From: Tachypleus tridentatus | Taxonomy: Eukaryota; Arthropoda; Merostomata; Xiphosura; Limulidae | DNA length: 64,000 nucleotides | Reading direction: 5' to 3' | NCBI RefSeq assembly: GCF_004210375.1 | Contig: NC_134829.1 | Coordinates: 57,590,107-57,654,106, forward strand | The notes under the pieces: model-generated | What the model was told of the DNA's origin: nothing | Seen by the model: the letters and a program-made list of their open reading frames with translations, nothing else | Database searches by the model: none | Translations under genes and position numbers: made by a program | Shown here: positions 35,992-47,854 of the stretch, piece after piece | How positions within the stretch are numbered: position 1 is the stretch's first letter | How the letters are laid out: every line of letters starts with the position of its first letter

Positions 35992-37851
35992 CTGCGTTTC
36001 GCGATTTTTCTTGTTAGAGATTTAAATGAAACGATAACGTTCCAAAATTTTTATTTCGCAGTGTAAACAAACACAAGTATAATGACAGTTTAACCTTTAA
36101 TTTTAAATAATATAACACTCTCCTTTTCTACCAATGCCAAAAGAATTTTTCCAATGTGCTACGGTGTCTTTCAACGAATTTATCGAGCTCCACAGTATCA
36201 AACGTTTTCACACCTCCTTTAATTGCTTTGAAACGTGCAAAACGCAAAGTTTTCTTTCCTCAGTCTTTTCTCTTTCTATCAAAACTGAACAGAACATTTT
36301 CATGGCTTTAATTTTTTTATCAGAATTATTAAACGATAACGTAATAAGCGATTTTATACGTCTATTAAATCCATTAACAAAATTAGGGATCGTCTTAAAT
36401 AATATTTAATATTCGTTATTTTGTGACCAATTTTGCGATTTCACTCTAGCCGATGTTTTCTTGTCACACAAAACTTGTGTAAGGTGTTCAATACGACAAA
36501 GTTGCATGGTGACTCTCAAACTCCTAAAATGATAACCTTGTCCAAACACGCTTTAGTTGTAATAGTACATTGACAGTTGTGGGTTGTAGGAGATCACAGC
36601 GGTGGAATAAAGCCCAATGTACAGAAGATGTCTTATCTGTTATGCAACATCTATTTTCGAAAACCATCTACTCTTCGAGACTATCGTCCTCTCTCTAGGT
36701 TACACATCGTTCTTCACGACAAAATTCCATAACCAAAACAAAGAATTCTTGTTTAAGAAAAACGTTTACATGAACCAGCTGCACCAAGAAGGAGGAAACA
36801 CTTCAGAATAACAAATATTCTCCGGTCTTGGCATCGTAATTTCATTTTACCTGTCTAGTCTGTACTATATTCAAGTGAACTAAATACAATTTTTAATAAG
36901 TACGTAAAACAGGAGATTCGATCATGACGAGAAGACATTAAGCATCGTAAAATATCTTTACTAAGTGAAGAAATGTTATAAAAATAAAGAAATCAGACAA
37001 AAAGGGATAAACAGAACAAGGAGTCTTTAAGAAAACAATGCTGTCTATAAGAGGACGATACTTCTTTTCTTCAGACTGGCTAGACATGGTGGTAAGGACA
37101 TTTGAGTCTCTCTCTGAGGGGCGTGTATTCCCAATTCAAATGAAATAACATGTAAGCATTTTCAGACGTAGGAGGAGTTAGGATATGATCGAAAATTTCA
37201 CTGTTCGGTAAAAATTAAGTACATCAAATAGTTGGTGGTGAATGATGTTGTAGAATTGCCTTTCCTCTTTTCCGTCACTGGTAAGTTGGAGATGATAACG
37301 CACATAACCATCCAATAGTTCTGACCGGAATTTAAAAGAATAGGTTAAAGAATGAAACATGTAGTGTGATTAGTTGTCACAGCATGAAGAGTTGTTCTCA
37401 ACACAACTGACGGAGTCGTGATCTCTAGATATTACCTGTACAACCTGGCAAGTACGTTAACTTATCTTCAAATAAGGTCGCGTGCATCGACGTTTCAAAC
37501 TGTTCACGCATTTAAGAAAAACAAACTCATAAACCCATTCTATCCAAAAGTTGTAACTTGCTGGTCAGATACTTCGTCGAACGTCACATGATTACGCGAA
37601 GGTCGTTTCATCACTTCAAATGTCGCAGCAGTGCACGCATTATATTCAAAAGTAATAACGTTCCTGTTTTGATTTATCACACAACAGTCACACGAATTTC
37701 TGAAAGTGGTTACAAGTGTAGGGGGAAACTCGGTAACTTCTGTGATATCTCTCAGCCGTCTCACCCTCTGAAACAGATACTATGAAGAAAATATCGTTCC
37801 ACGTTCTCACCATCCGATTTAAAAGAAAAAGAATGGTTCAAAATATTAAAA

Positions 37852-37924
37852 TGTGCCTGCCAGGGATCGAACCTGGGACCTTCCGCGTGTTAGGCGGATG
37901 TGATAACCACTACACCACAAGCAC
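37852..37924 (-). tRNA. tRNA-Val(AAC)
   Basis: Consensus cloverleaf, intact A and B boxes, TTTT directly downstream on minus. Confidence 0.95.
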
Positions 37925-39783
37925 CTGCGTTTCGCGATTTTTCTTGTTAGAGATTTAAATGAAACGATAACGTTCCAAAATTTTTATTTCGCAGTGTAAA
38001 CAAACACAAGTATAATGACAGTTTAACCTTTAATTTTAAATAATATAACACTCTCCTTTTTCTACCAATGCCAAAAAGAATTTTTCCAATGTGCTACGGT
38101 GTCTTTCAACGAATTTATCGAGCCCACAGTATCAAACGTTTTCACACCTCCTTAATTGCTTTAAACGTGCAAAACGAAAAGTTTTCTTTCCTCAGTCTTT
38201 TCTCTTTCTATCAAAAACTGAACAGAACATTTTCATGGCTTTAATTTTTTTATCAGAATTATTAAACGATAACGTAATAAGCGATTTTATACGTCTATTA
38301 AATCCATTAACAAAATTAGGGATCGTCTTAAATAATATTTAATATTCGTTATTTTGTGACCAATTTTGCGATTTCACTCTAGCCGATGTTTTCTTGTCAC
38401 ACAAAACTTGTTTAAGGTGTTCAATACGACAAAGTTGCATGGTGACTCTCAAACTCCTAAAATGATAACCTTGTCCAAACACGCTTTAGTTGTAATAGTA
38501 CATTGAGAGTTGTGGGTTGTAGGAGATCACAGCGGTGGAATAAAGCCCAATGTACAGAAGATGTCTTATCTGTTATGCAACATCTATTTTCGAAAACCAT
38601 CTACTCTTCGAGACTATCGTCCTCTCTCTAGGTTACACATCGTTCTTCACGACAAAATTCCATAACCAAAACAAAGAATTCTTGTTTAAGAAAAACGTTT
38701 ACATGAACCAGCTGCACCAAGAAGGAGGAAACACTTCAGAATAACAAATATTCTCCGGTCTTGGCATCGTAATTTCATTTTACCTGTCTAGTCTGTACTA
38801 TATTCAAGTGAACTAATTACAATTTTTTAATAAGTACTTAAAACAGGAGATTCGATCATGACGAGAAGACATTAAGCATCGTAAAATATCTTTACTAAGT
38901 GAAGAAATGTTATAAAAATAAAGAAATCAGACAAAAAGGGATAAACAGAACAAGGAGTCTTTAAGAAAACAATGCTGTCTATAGGAGGACGATACTTCTT
39001 TCTTCAGATTGGCTAGACATGGTGGTAAGGACATTTGAGTCGCTCTGAAGGGCGTGTATTCGCAATTCAAATGAAATAACATGTAAGCATTTTCAGACGT
39101 AGGAGGAGTTAGGATATGATCGAAAATTTCACTGTTCGTGTAAAAATTAAGTTCATCAAATAGTTGGTGGTGAATGATGTTGTAGAATTGCCTTTCCTCT
39201 TTTCCGTCACTGGTAAGTTGGAGATGATAACGCACATAACCATCCAATAGTTCTGACCGGAATTTAAAAGAATAGGTTAAAGAATGAAACATGTAGTGTG
39301 ATTAGTTGTCACAGCATGAAGAGTTGTTCTCAACACACACTGACGGAGTCGTGATCTCTAGATATTACCTGTACAACCTGGCAAGTACGTTAACTTATCT
39401 TCAAATAAGGTCGCGTGCATCGACGTTTCAAACTGTTCACGCATTTAAGAAAAACAAAACTCATAAACCCATTCTATCCAAAAGTTGTAACTTGCTGGTC
39501 AGATACTTCGTCGAACGTCACATGATTACGCGAAGGTCGTTTCATCACTTCAAATGTCGCAGCAGTGCACGCATTATATTCAAAAGTAATAACGTTCCTG
39601 TTTTGATTTATCACACAACAGTCACACGAATTTCTGAAAGTGGTTACAAGTGTAGGGGGAAACTCGGTAACTTCTGTGATATCTCTCAGCCGTCTCACCC
39701 TCTGAAACAGATATTATGAAGAAAATATCGTTCCACGTTCTCACCATCCGATTTGAAAGAAAAGAATGGTTCAAAATATTAAA

Positions 39784-39856
39784 TGTGCCTGCCAGGGATC
39801 GAACCTGGGACCTTCCGCGTGTTAGGCGGATGTGATAACCACTACACCACAAGCAC
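39784..39856 (-). tRNA. tRNA-Val(AAC)
   Basis: Consensus tRNA body with intact A and B boxes. The trailer has one T fewer here (ATTTAATATT), so the terminator is TTT, which may be a read error or a weaker stop. Confidence 0.93.
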
Positions 39857-41712
39857 CTGCGTTTCGCGATTTTTCTTGTTAGAGATTTAAATGAAACGAT
39901 AACGTTCCAAAATTTTTATTTCGCAGTGTAAACAAACACAAGTATAATGACAGTTTAACCTTTAATTTTAAATAATATAACACTCTCCTTTTTCTACCAA
40001 TGCCAAAAGAATTTTTCCAATGTGCTACGTGTCTTTCAACGAATTTATCGAGCCCACAGTATCAAACGTTTTCACACCTCCTTTAATTGCTTTTAAACGT
40101 GCAAAACGCAAAGTTTTCTTTCCTCAGTCTTTTCTCTTTCTATCAAAAACTGAACAGAACATTTTCATGGCTTTAATTTTTTTTATCAGAATTATTAAAC
40201 GATAACGTAATAAGCGATTTTATACGTCTATTAAATCCATTAACAAAATTAGGGATCGTCTTAAATAATATTTAATATTCGTTATTTTGTGACCAATTTG
40301 CGATTTCACTCTAGCCGATGTTTTCTTGTCACACAAAACTTGTTTAAGGTGTTCAATACGACAAAGTTGCATGGTGACTCTCAAACTCCTAAAATGATAA
40401 CCTTGTCCAAACACGCTTTAGTTGTAATAGTACGTTGACAGTTGTGGGTTGTAGGAGATCACAGCGGTGGAATAAAGCCCAATGTACAGAAGATGTCTTA
40501 TCTGTTATGCAACATCTTCTTTCGAAAACCATCTACTCTTCGAGACTATCGTCCTCTCTCTAGGTTACACATCGTTCTTCACGACAAAATTCCATAACCA
40601 AAACAAAGAATTCTTGTTTAAGAAAAACGTTTACATGAACCAGCTGCACCAAGAAGGAGGAAACACTTCAGAATAACAAATATTCTCCGGTCTTGGCATC
40701 GTAATTTCATTTTACCTGTCTAGTCTGTACTATATTCAAGTGAACTAAATACAATTTTTAATAAGTACGTAAAACAGGAGATTCGATCATGACGAGAAGA
40801 CATTAAGCATCGTAAAATATCTTTACTAAGTGAAGAAATGTTATAAAAATAAAGAAATCAGACAAAAAGGATAAACAGAACAAGAAGTCTTTAAGAAAAC
40901 AATGCTGTCTATAGGAGGACGATACTTCTCTTCTTCAGATTGGCTAGACATGGTGGTAAGGACATTTGAGTCTCTCGAGGGGCGTGTATTCCCAATTCAA
41001 ATGAAATAACATGTAAGCATTTTCAGACGTAGGAGGAGTTAGGATATGATCGAAAATTTCACTGTTCGGTAAAAAATTAAGTACATCAAATAGTTGGTGA
41101 ATGATGTTGTAGAATTGCCTTTCCTCTTTTCCGTCACTGGTAAGTTGGAGATGATAACGCACATAACCATCCAATAGTTCTGACCGGAATTTAAAAGAAT
41201 AGGTTAAAGAATGAAACATGTAGTGTGATTAGTTGTCACAGCATGAAGAGTTGTTCTCAACACACACTGACGGAGTCGTGATCTCTAGATATTACCTGTA
41301 CAACCTGGCAAGTACGTTAACTTATCTTCAAATAAGGTCGCGTGCATCGACGTTTCAAACTGTTCACGCATTTAAGAAAAACAAAACTCATAAACCCATT
41401 CTATCCAAAAGTTGTAACTTGCTGGTCAGATACTTCGTCGAACGTCACATGATTACGCGAAGGTCGTTTCATCACTTCAAATGTCGCAGCAGTGCACGCA
41501 TTATATTCAAAAGTAATAACGTTCCTGTTTTGATTTATCACACAACAGTCACACGAATTTCTGAAAGTGGTTACAAGTAGGGGAAACTCGGTAACTTCTG
41601 TGATATCTCTCAGCCGTCTCACCCTCTGAAACAGATATTATGAAGAAAATATCGTTCCATCCCGTTCTCACCATCCGATTTAAAAGAAAAAGAATGGTTC
41701 AAAATATTAAAA

Positions 41713-41785
41713 TGTGCCTGCCAGGGATCGAACCTGGGACCTTCCGCGTGTTAGGCGGATGTGATAACCACTACACCACAAGCAC
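41713..41785 (-). tRNA. tRNA-Val(AAC)
   Basis: Consensus cloverleaf, intact A and B boxes, TTTT directly downstream on minus. It is the last complete tRNA before the gap. Confidence 0.95.
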
Positions 41786-42657
41786 CTGCGTTTCGCGATT
41801 TTTTCTTGTTAGAGATTTAAATGAAACGATAACGTTCCAAAATTTTATTTCGCAGTGTAAACAAACACAAGTATAATGACAGTTTAACCTTTAATTTTAA
41901 ATAATATAACACTCTCCTTTTCTACCAATGCTAAAAAAGAATTTTTCCAATGTGCTACGGTGTCTTTCAACGAATTTATCGAGCCCACAGTATCAAACGT
42001 TTTCACACCTCGTTTAATTGCTTTGAAACGTGCAAAACGCAAAGTTTTCTTTCCTCAGTCTTTTTTTCTTTCTATCAAAAAACTGAACAGAACATTTTCA
42101 TGGTTTTAATTTTTTTATCAGAATTATTAAACGATAACGTAATAAAGCGATTTTATACGTCTATTAAATCCATTAACAAAATTAGGATCGTCTTAAATAA
42201 TATTTAATATTCGTTATTTTGTGACCAAATTTGGGATTTCACTCTAGCCGATGTTTTTCTTGTCACACAAACTTGTTAAGGTGTTCAATACGACAAAGTT
42301 GCATGGTGACTCTCAAACTCCTAAATGATAACCTTGTCCAAACACGCTTTAGTTGTAATAGTACATTGACAGTTGTGGGTTGTAGGAGATCACAGCGGTG
42401 GAATAAAGCCCAATGTACAGAAGATGTCTTATCTGTTGTGCAACATCCTTTCGAAACCATCTACTTTTCAAATATCGTCTCTCTAGGTTACACATCGAAT
42501 TTCTGAAAGTGGTTACAAACGTAGGTGGAAACCTGGTTTAACTTTACAGATATCTCAGCTGTCTCACCCCTCTGGAAACAGATACGTGAAGAAAATATCA
42601 GTTCCATCGTTCTCACCATCCGATTTAAAAAGAAAGAGAATGGTTCAAAATATTAAA

Positions 42658-42707
42658 TGTGCCTGCCAGGGAGGAACTGGGACCTTCCAAGTGTGTTAAA
42701 GTGGATG
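42658..42707 (-). pseudogene. Degraded tRNA-Val 3' half at the LINE D 3' junction
   Basis: Recognisable as the tRNA 3' half at the poly(A) end of LINE D, but with lost bases in the T loop and changes in the anticodon arm. The surrounding sequence has the same density of small indels, so much of the damage may be base-calling error. Confidence 0.75.
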
Positions 42708-43460
42708 TTTTTTTTTTTTTTTTTTTTCTTTATTTATCCCACCAACGAGGTATACACAGAAATACAACAAATAAAAAACACAAGTTAATAAATTAGCATG
42801 TAACAATATCCTATAGATTACTACCATGCTGGAAAATTACCACAAAGTTAATAAAATTAAGAAAAAGAAAATAAAAGAGTGTGTAATTTGGAACAGCAGG
42901 TAACCAACAACAAACATTATAATGAACATTGACAAACAATAAATCAAAATGGACTTTCAATGGTAACAAAAAAATATACCGAAATAATAATCCATTCAAC
43001 AACGTACACAAGAATAACCTTTGGGCAATCTTTAAGGCCTTCAAGGTTACCAAACATACATAGAAGAATACACAGAATAAAAAAACATTAATGAGTTAAA
43101 AAAATAAAAGATTCATGATAATGAAGATATATATGTTCCGTACACGCACTTTAAATGGCTGGAAATTAAATGAATGACGCGATTTCGCGTCAAAGAAACT
43201 GGAAAACGAGCAGAAACATATAATCTGACGTGCCAAACTTGTAATTCAAACGGAATATGTTCCAGCATCTCCTAGTAATCAGTTGGACAGGATCCCACTA
43301 AGAGGCATCCTCCATACCCAGTTTGATAGACATCCAAAATAAAATGCCAATAATTTATATACATATGACCACAAGCTGTACAAAAGGACATTGGAAAACA
43401 CAGATGGTCTATGGTTTCCTGTTTTGGGAACAGAAAAGCACAAACCCTGTGGATGTGTCT
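42708..43460 (-). mobile_element. LINE copy D, 3' end only, cut by the assembly gap
   Basis: Poly(A), 3' UTR and the C-terminal end of ORF2 on minus, joined to the tRNA half at 42658-42707 at the same target base as A, B, C and E. The copy enters the N run at 43461, so its 5' part is unknown. Many single-base indels relative to C and E suggest uncorrected read sequence. Confidence 0.88.
43050..43460 (-). pseudogene. LINE D ORF2 C-terminal fragment
   Basis: Matches the last part of ORF2 after the finger region in the other copies (the YINYWHFILDV / LLAFYFGC segment is readable near 43290-43400), in several frames. It is truncated by the gap. The frame is too disturbed to say whether the underlying copy is intact. 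Confidence 0.7.
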
Positions 43461-43960
43461 NNNNNNNNNNNNNNNNNNNNNNNNNNNNNNNNNNNNNNNN
43501 NNNNNNNNNNNNNNNNNNNNNNNNNNNNNNNNNNNNNNNNNNNNNNNNNNNNNNNNNNNNNNNNNNNNNNNNNNNNNNNNNNNNNNNNNNNNNNNNNNNN
43601 NNNNNNNNNNNNNNNNNNNNNNNNNNNNNNNNNNNNNNNNNNNNNNNNNNNNNNNNNNNNNNNNNNNNNNNNNNNNNNNNNNNNNNNNNNNNNNNNNNNN
43701 NNNNNNNNNNNNNNNNNNNNNNNNNNNNNNNNNNNNNNNNNNNNNNNNNNNNNNNNNNNNNNNNNNNNNNNNNNNNNNNNNNNNNNNNNNNNNNNNNNNN
43801 NNNNNNNNNNNNNNNNNNNNNNNNNNNNNNNNNNNNNNNNNNNNNNNNNNNNNNNNNNNNNNNNNNNNNNNNNNNNNNNNNNNNNNNNNNNNNNNNNNNN
43901 NNNNNNNNNNNNNNNNNNNNNNNNNNNNNNNNNNNNNNNNNNNNNNNNNNNNNNNNNNNN
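43461..43960. other. Assembly gap (500 N)
   Basis: Exactly 500 unknown bases, a typical placeholder length. The array orientation reverses across it: tRNA and LINE on minus to the left, on plus to the right. Confidence 0.99.
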
Positions 43961-43983
43961 AGGTTCGATCCCTGGCAGGCACA
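43961..43983 (+). pseudogene. tRNA-Val 3' end emerging from the gap
   Basis: T arm and acceptor 3' strand of a tRNA-Val on plus; the 5' part lies in the gap. TTTT follows. It may be a complete gene in the real sequence. Confidence 0.8.
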
Positions 43984-45846
43984 TTTTAATATTTTGAACC
44001 ATTCTTTTTCTTTCAAATCGGATGGTGAGAACGTGGAACGATATTTTCTTCATAATATCTGTTTCAGAGGGTGAGACGGCTGAGAGATATCACAGAAGTT
44101 ACCGAGTTTCCCCTACACTTGTAACCACTTTCAGAAATTCGTGTGACTGTTGTGTGATAAATCAAAACAGGAACGTTATTACTTTTGAATATAATGCGTG
44201 CACTGCTGCGACATTTGAAGTGATGAAACGACCTTCGCGTAATCATGTGACGTTCGACGAAGTATCTGACCAGCAAGTTACAACTTTTGGATAGAATGGG
44301 TTTATGAGTTTTGTTTTTCTTAAATGCGTGAACAGTTTGAAACGTCGATGCACGCGACCTTATTTGAAGATAAGTTAACGTACTTGCCAGGTTGTACAGG
44401 TAATATCTAGAGATCACGACTCCGTCAGTGTGTGTTGAGAACAACTCTTCATGCTGTGACAACTAATCACACTACATGTTTCATTCTTTAACCTATTCTT
44501 TTAAATTCCGGTCAGAACTATTGGATGGTTATGTGCGTTATCATCTCCAACTTACCAGTGACGGAAAAGAGGAAAGGCAATTCTACAACATCATTCACCA
44601 CCAACTATTTGATGTACTTAATTTTTACCGAACAGTGAAATTTTCGATCATATCCTAACTCCTCCTACGTCTGAAAATGCTGACATGTCATTTCATTTGA
44701 ATTGGGAATACACGCCCCTCGGAGAGAGACTCAAATGTCCTTACCACCATGTCTAGCCAATCTGAAGAAGAGAAGTATCGTCCTCCTATAGACAGCATTG
44801 TTTTCTTATAGACTTCTTGTTCTGTTTATCCCTTTTTGTCTGATTTCTTTATTTTTATAACATTTCTTCACTTAGTAAAGATATTTTACGATGCTTAATG
44901 TCTTCTCGTCATGATCGAATCTCCTGTTTTACGTACTTATTAAAAAATTGTATTTAGTTCACTTGAATATAGTACAGACTAGACAGGTAAAATGAAATTA
45001 CGATGCCAAGACCGGAGAATATTTGTTATTCTGAAGTGTTTCCTCCTTCTTGGTGCAGCTGGTTCATGTAAACGTTTTTCTTAAACAAGAATTCTTTGTT
45101 TTGGTTATGGAATTTTGTCGTGAAGAACGATGTGTAACCTAGAAAGAGGACGATAGTCTCGAAGAGTAGAAGGTTTTCGAAAATAGATGTTGCATAACAG
45201 ATAAGACATCTTCTGTACATTGGGCTTTATTCCACCGCTGTGATCTCCTACAACCCACAACTGTCAATGTACTATTACAACTTAAGCGTGTTTGGACAAG
45301 GTTATCATTTTAGGAGTTTGAGAGTCACCATGCAACTTTGTGGTATTGAACACCTTAAACAAGTTTTGTGTGACAAGAAAACATCGGCTAGAGTGAAATC
45401 GCAAAATTGGTCACAAAATAACGAATATTAAATATTATTTAAGACGATCCCTAATTTTGTTAATGGATTTAATAGACGTATAAAATCGCTTATTACGTTA
45501 TCGTTTAATAATTCTGATAAAAAATTAAAGCCATGAAAATGTTCTGTTCAGTTTTTGATAGAAAGAGAAAAGACTGAGGAAAGAAAACTTTGCGTTTTGC
45601 ACGTTTCAAAGCAATTAAAGGAGGTGTGAAAACGTTTGATACTGTGAGCTCGATAAATTCGTTGAAAGACACCGTAGCACATTGGAAAAATTCTTTTTTG
45701 GCATTGGTAGAAAAGGAGAGTGTTATATTATTTAAAATTAAAGGTTAAACTGTCATTATACTTGTGTTTGTTTACACTGCGAAATAAAAATTTTGGAACG
45801 TTATTGTTTCATTTAAATCTCTAACAAGAAAAATCGCGAAACGCAG

Positions 45847-45919
45847 GTGCTTGTGGTGTAGTGGTTATCACATCCGCCTAACACGCGGAAGGTCCCAGGT
45901 TCGATCCCTGGCAGGCACA
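45847..45919 (+). tRNA. tRNA-Val(AAC)
   Basis: Consensus cloverleaf: acceptor GTGCTTG/CAGGCAC, anticodon loop CTAACAC, T stem CCAGG/CCTGG, discriminator A. A and B boxes intact. Terminator TTTT at 45920-45923. Confidence 0.96.
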
Positions 45920-47781
45920 TTTTAATATTTTGAACCATTCTTTTCTTTTAAATCGGATGGTGAGAACGTGGAACGATATTTTCTTCATAATATCTGTTTC
46001 AGAGGGTGAGACGGCTGAGAGATATCACAGAAGTTACCGAGTTTCCCCCTACACTTGTAACCACTTTCAGAAATTCGTGTGACTGTTGTGTGATAAATCA
46101 AAACAGGAACGTTATTACTTTTGAATATAATGCGTGCACTGCTGCGACATTTGAAGTGATGAAACGACCTTCGCGTAATCATGTGACGTTCGACGAAGTA
46201 TCTGACCAGCAAGTTACAACTTTTGGATAGAATGGGTTTATGAGTTTTGTTTTTCTTAAATGCGTGAACAGTTTGAAACGTCGATGCACGCGACCTTATT
46301 TGAAGATAAGTTAACGTACTTGCCAGGTTGTACAGGTAATATCTAGAGATCACGACTCCGTCAGTGTGTGTTGAGAACAACTCTTCATGCTGTGACAACT
46401 AATCACACTACATGTTTCATTCTTTAACCTATTCTTTTAAATTCCGGTCAGAACTATTGGATGGTTATGTGCGTTATCATCTCCAACTTACCAGTGACGG
46501 AAAAGAGGAAAGGCAATTCTACAACATCATTCACCACCAACTATTTGATGTACTTAATTTTTACCGAACAGTGAAATTTTCGATCATATCCTAACTCCTC
46601 CTACGTCTGAAAATGCTTACATGTTATTTCATTTGAATTGGGAATACACGCCCCTCGGAGAGAGACTCAAATGTCCTTACCACCATGTCTAGCCAATCTG
46701 AAGAAGAGAAGTATCGTCCTCCTATAGACAGCATTGTTTTCTTATAGACTTCTTGTTCTGTTTATCCCTTTTTGTCTGATTTCTTTATTTTTATAACATT
46801 TCTTCACTTAGTAAAGATATTTTACGATGCTTAATGTCTTCTCGTCATGATCGAATCTCCTGTTTTACGTACTTATTAAAAAATTGTATTTAGTTCACTT
46901 GAATATAGTACAGACTAGACAGGTAAAATGAAATTACGATGCCAAGACCGGAGAATATTTGTTATTCTGAAGTGTTTCCTCCTTCTTGGTGCAGCTGGTT
47001 CATGTAAACGTTTTTCTTAAACAAGAATTCTTTGTTTTGGTTATGGAATTTTGTCGTGAAGAACGATGTGTAACCTAGAGAGAGGACGATAGTCTCGAAG
47101 AGTAGATGGTTTTCGAAAATAGATGTTGCATAACAGATAAGACATCTTCTGTACATTGGGCTTTATTCCACCGCTGTGATCTCCTACAACCCACAACTGT
47201 CAATGTACTATTACAACTTAAGCGTGTTTGGACAAGGTTATCATTTTAGGAGTTTGAGAGTCACCATGCAACTTTGTGGTATTGAACACCTTAAACAAGT
47301 TTTGTGTGACAAGAAAACATCGGCTAGAGTGAAATCGCAAAATTGGTCACAAAATAACGAATATTAAATATTATTTAAGACGATCCCTAATTTTGTTAAT
47401 GGATTTAATAGACGTATAAAATCGCTTATTACGTTATCGTTTAATAATTCTGATAAAAAAATTAAAGCCATGAAAATGTTCTGTTCAGTTTTTGATAGAA
47501 AGAGAAAAGACTGAGGAAAGAAAACTTTGCGTTTTGCACGTTTCAAAGCAATTAAAGGAGGTGTGAAAACGTTTGATACTGTGGGCTCGATAAATTCGTT
47601 GAAAGACACCGTAGCACATTGGAAAAATTCTTTTGGCATTGGTAGAAAAGGAGAGTGTTATATTATTTAAAATTAAAGGTTAAACTGTCATTATACTTGT
47701 GTTTGTTTACACTGCGAAATAAAAATTTTGGAACGTTATTGTTTCATTTAAATCTCTAACAAGAAAAATCGCGAAACGCAG

Positions 47782-47854
47782 GTGCTTGTGGTGTAGTGGT
47801 TATCACATCCGCCTAACACGCGGAAGGTCCCAGGTTCGATCCCTGGCAGGCACA
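47782..47854 (+). tRNA. tRNA-Val(AAC)
   Basis: Consensus cloverleaf with intact A and B boxes and a TTTT terminator immediately after the discriminator A. Confidence 0.96.

Larger units (their letters stand above)
32049..42707 (-). repeat. tRNA-Val array, middle block (about six units, tRNA on minus)
   Basis: Units of 1939, 1928, 1933, 1932 and 1929 bases between successive tRNA genes from 32052 to 41785. The last unit, 41786-42707, has lost about 1 kb: near 42498 the sequence jumps from TTACACATCG to AATTTCTGAAAGTGG. It then carries numerous one- and two-base differences up to the N gap. The spacer content is as in the left block. Between tRNA genes I see no other gene I can support. Confidence 0.95.

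Noticed and set aside
43272-44074. ORFs of about 190-245 codons crossing the gap
   Set aside because: They consist mainly of unknown residues from the N run.
44064-44462. ORF of 132-137 aa (MSQHEELFSTHTDG...) present in every unit, with a 74-99 aa ORF antisense to it
   Set aside because: Its C-terminus changes with the length of a G-run (4, 5 or 6 G) between units, differences in the diverged first unit are mostly amino-acid changing, and I see no family resemblance. Conservation follows from the homogenised array. Probably not a gene.
44476-44658. 60-93 aa ORF (MFHSLTYSFKFRSELLDG...) on the tRNA strand in each unit
   Set aside because: Its length depends on an A/T-run that varies between units. 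Composition is protein-like, but no homology is recognised and no constraint is visible. Left as unassigned spacer.
47364-47639. 91-aa ORF (MPKEFFQCATVSF...) opposite to the tRNA strand
   Set aside because: Antisense to another long frame, broken by small indels in several units, no recognisable domain.
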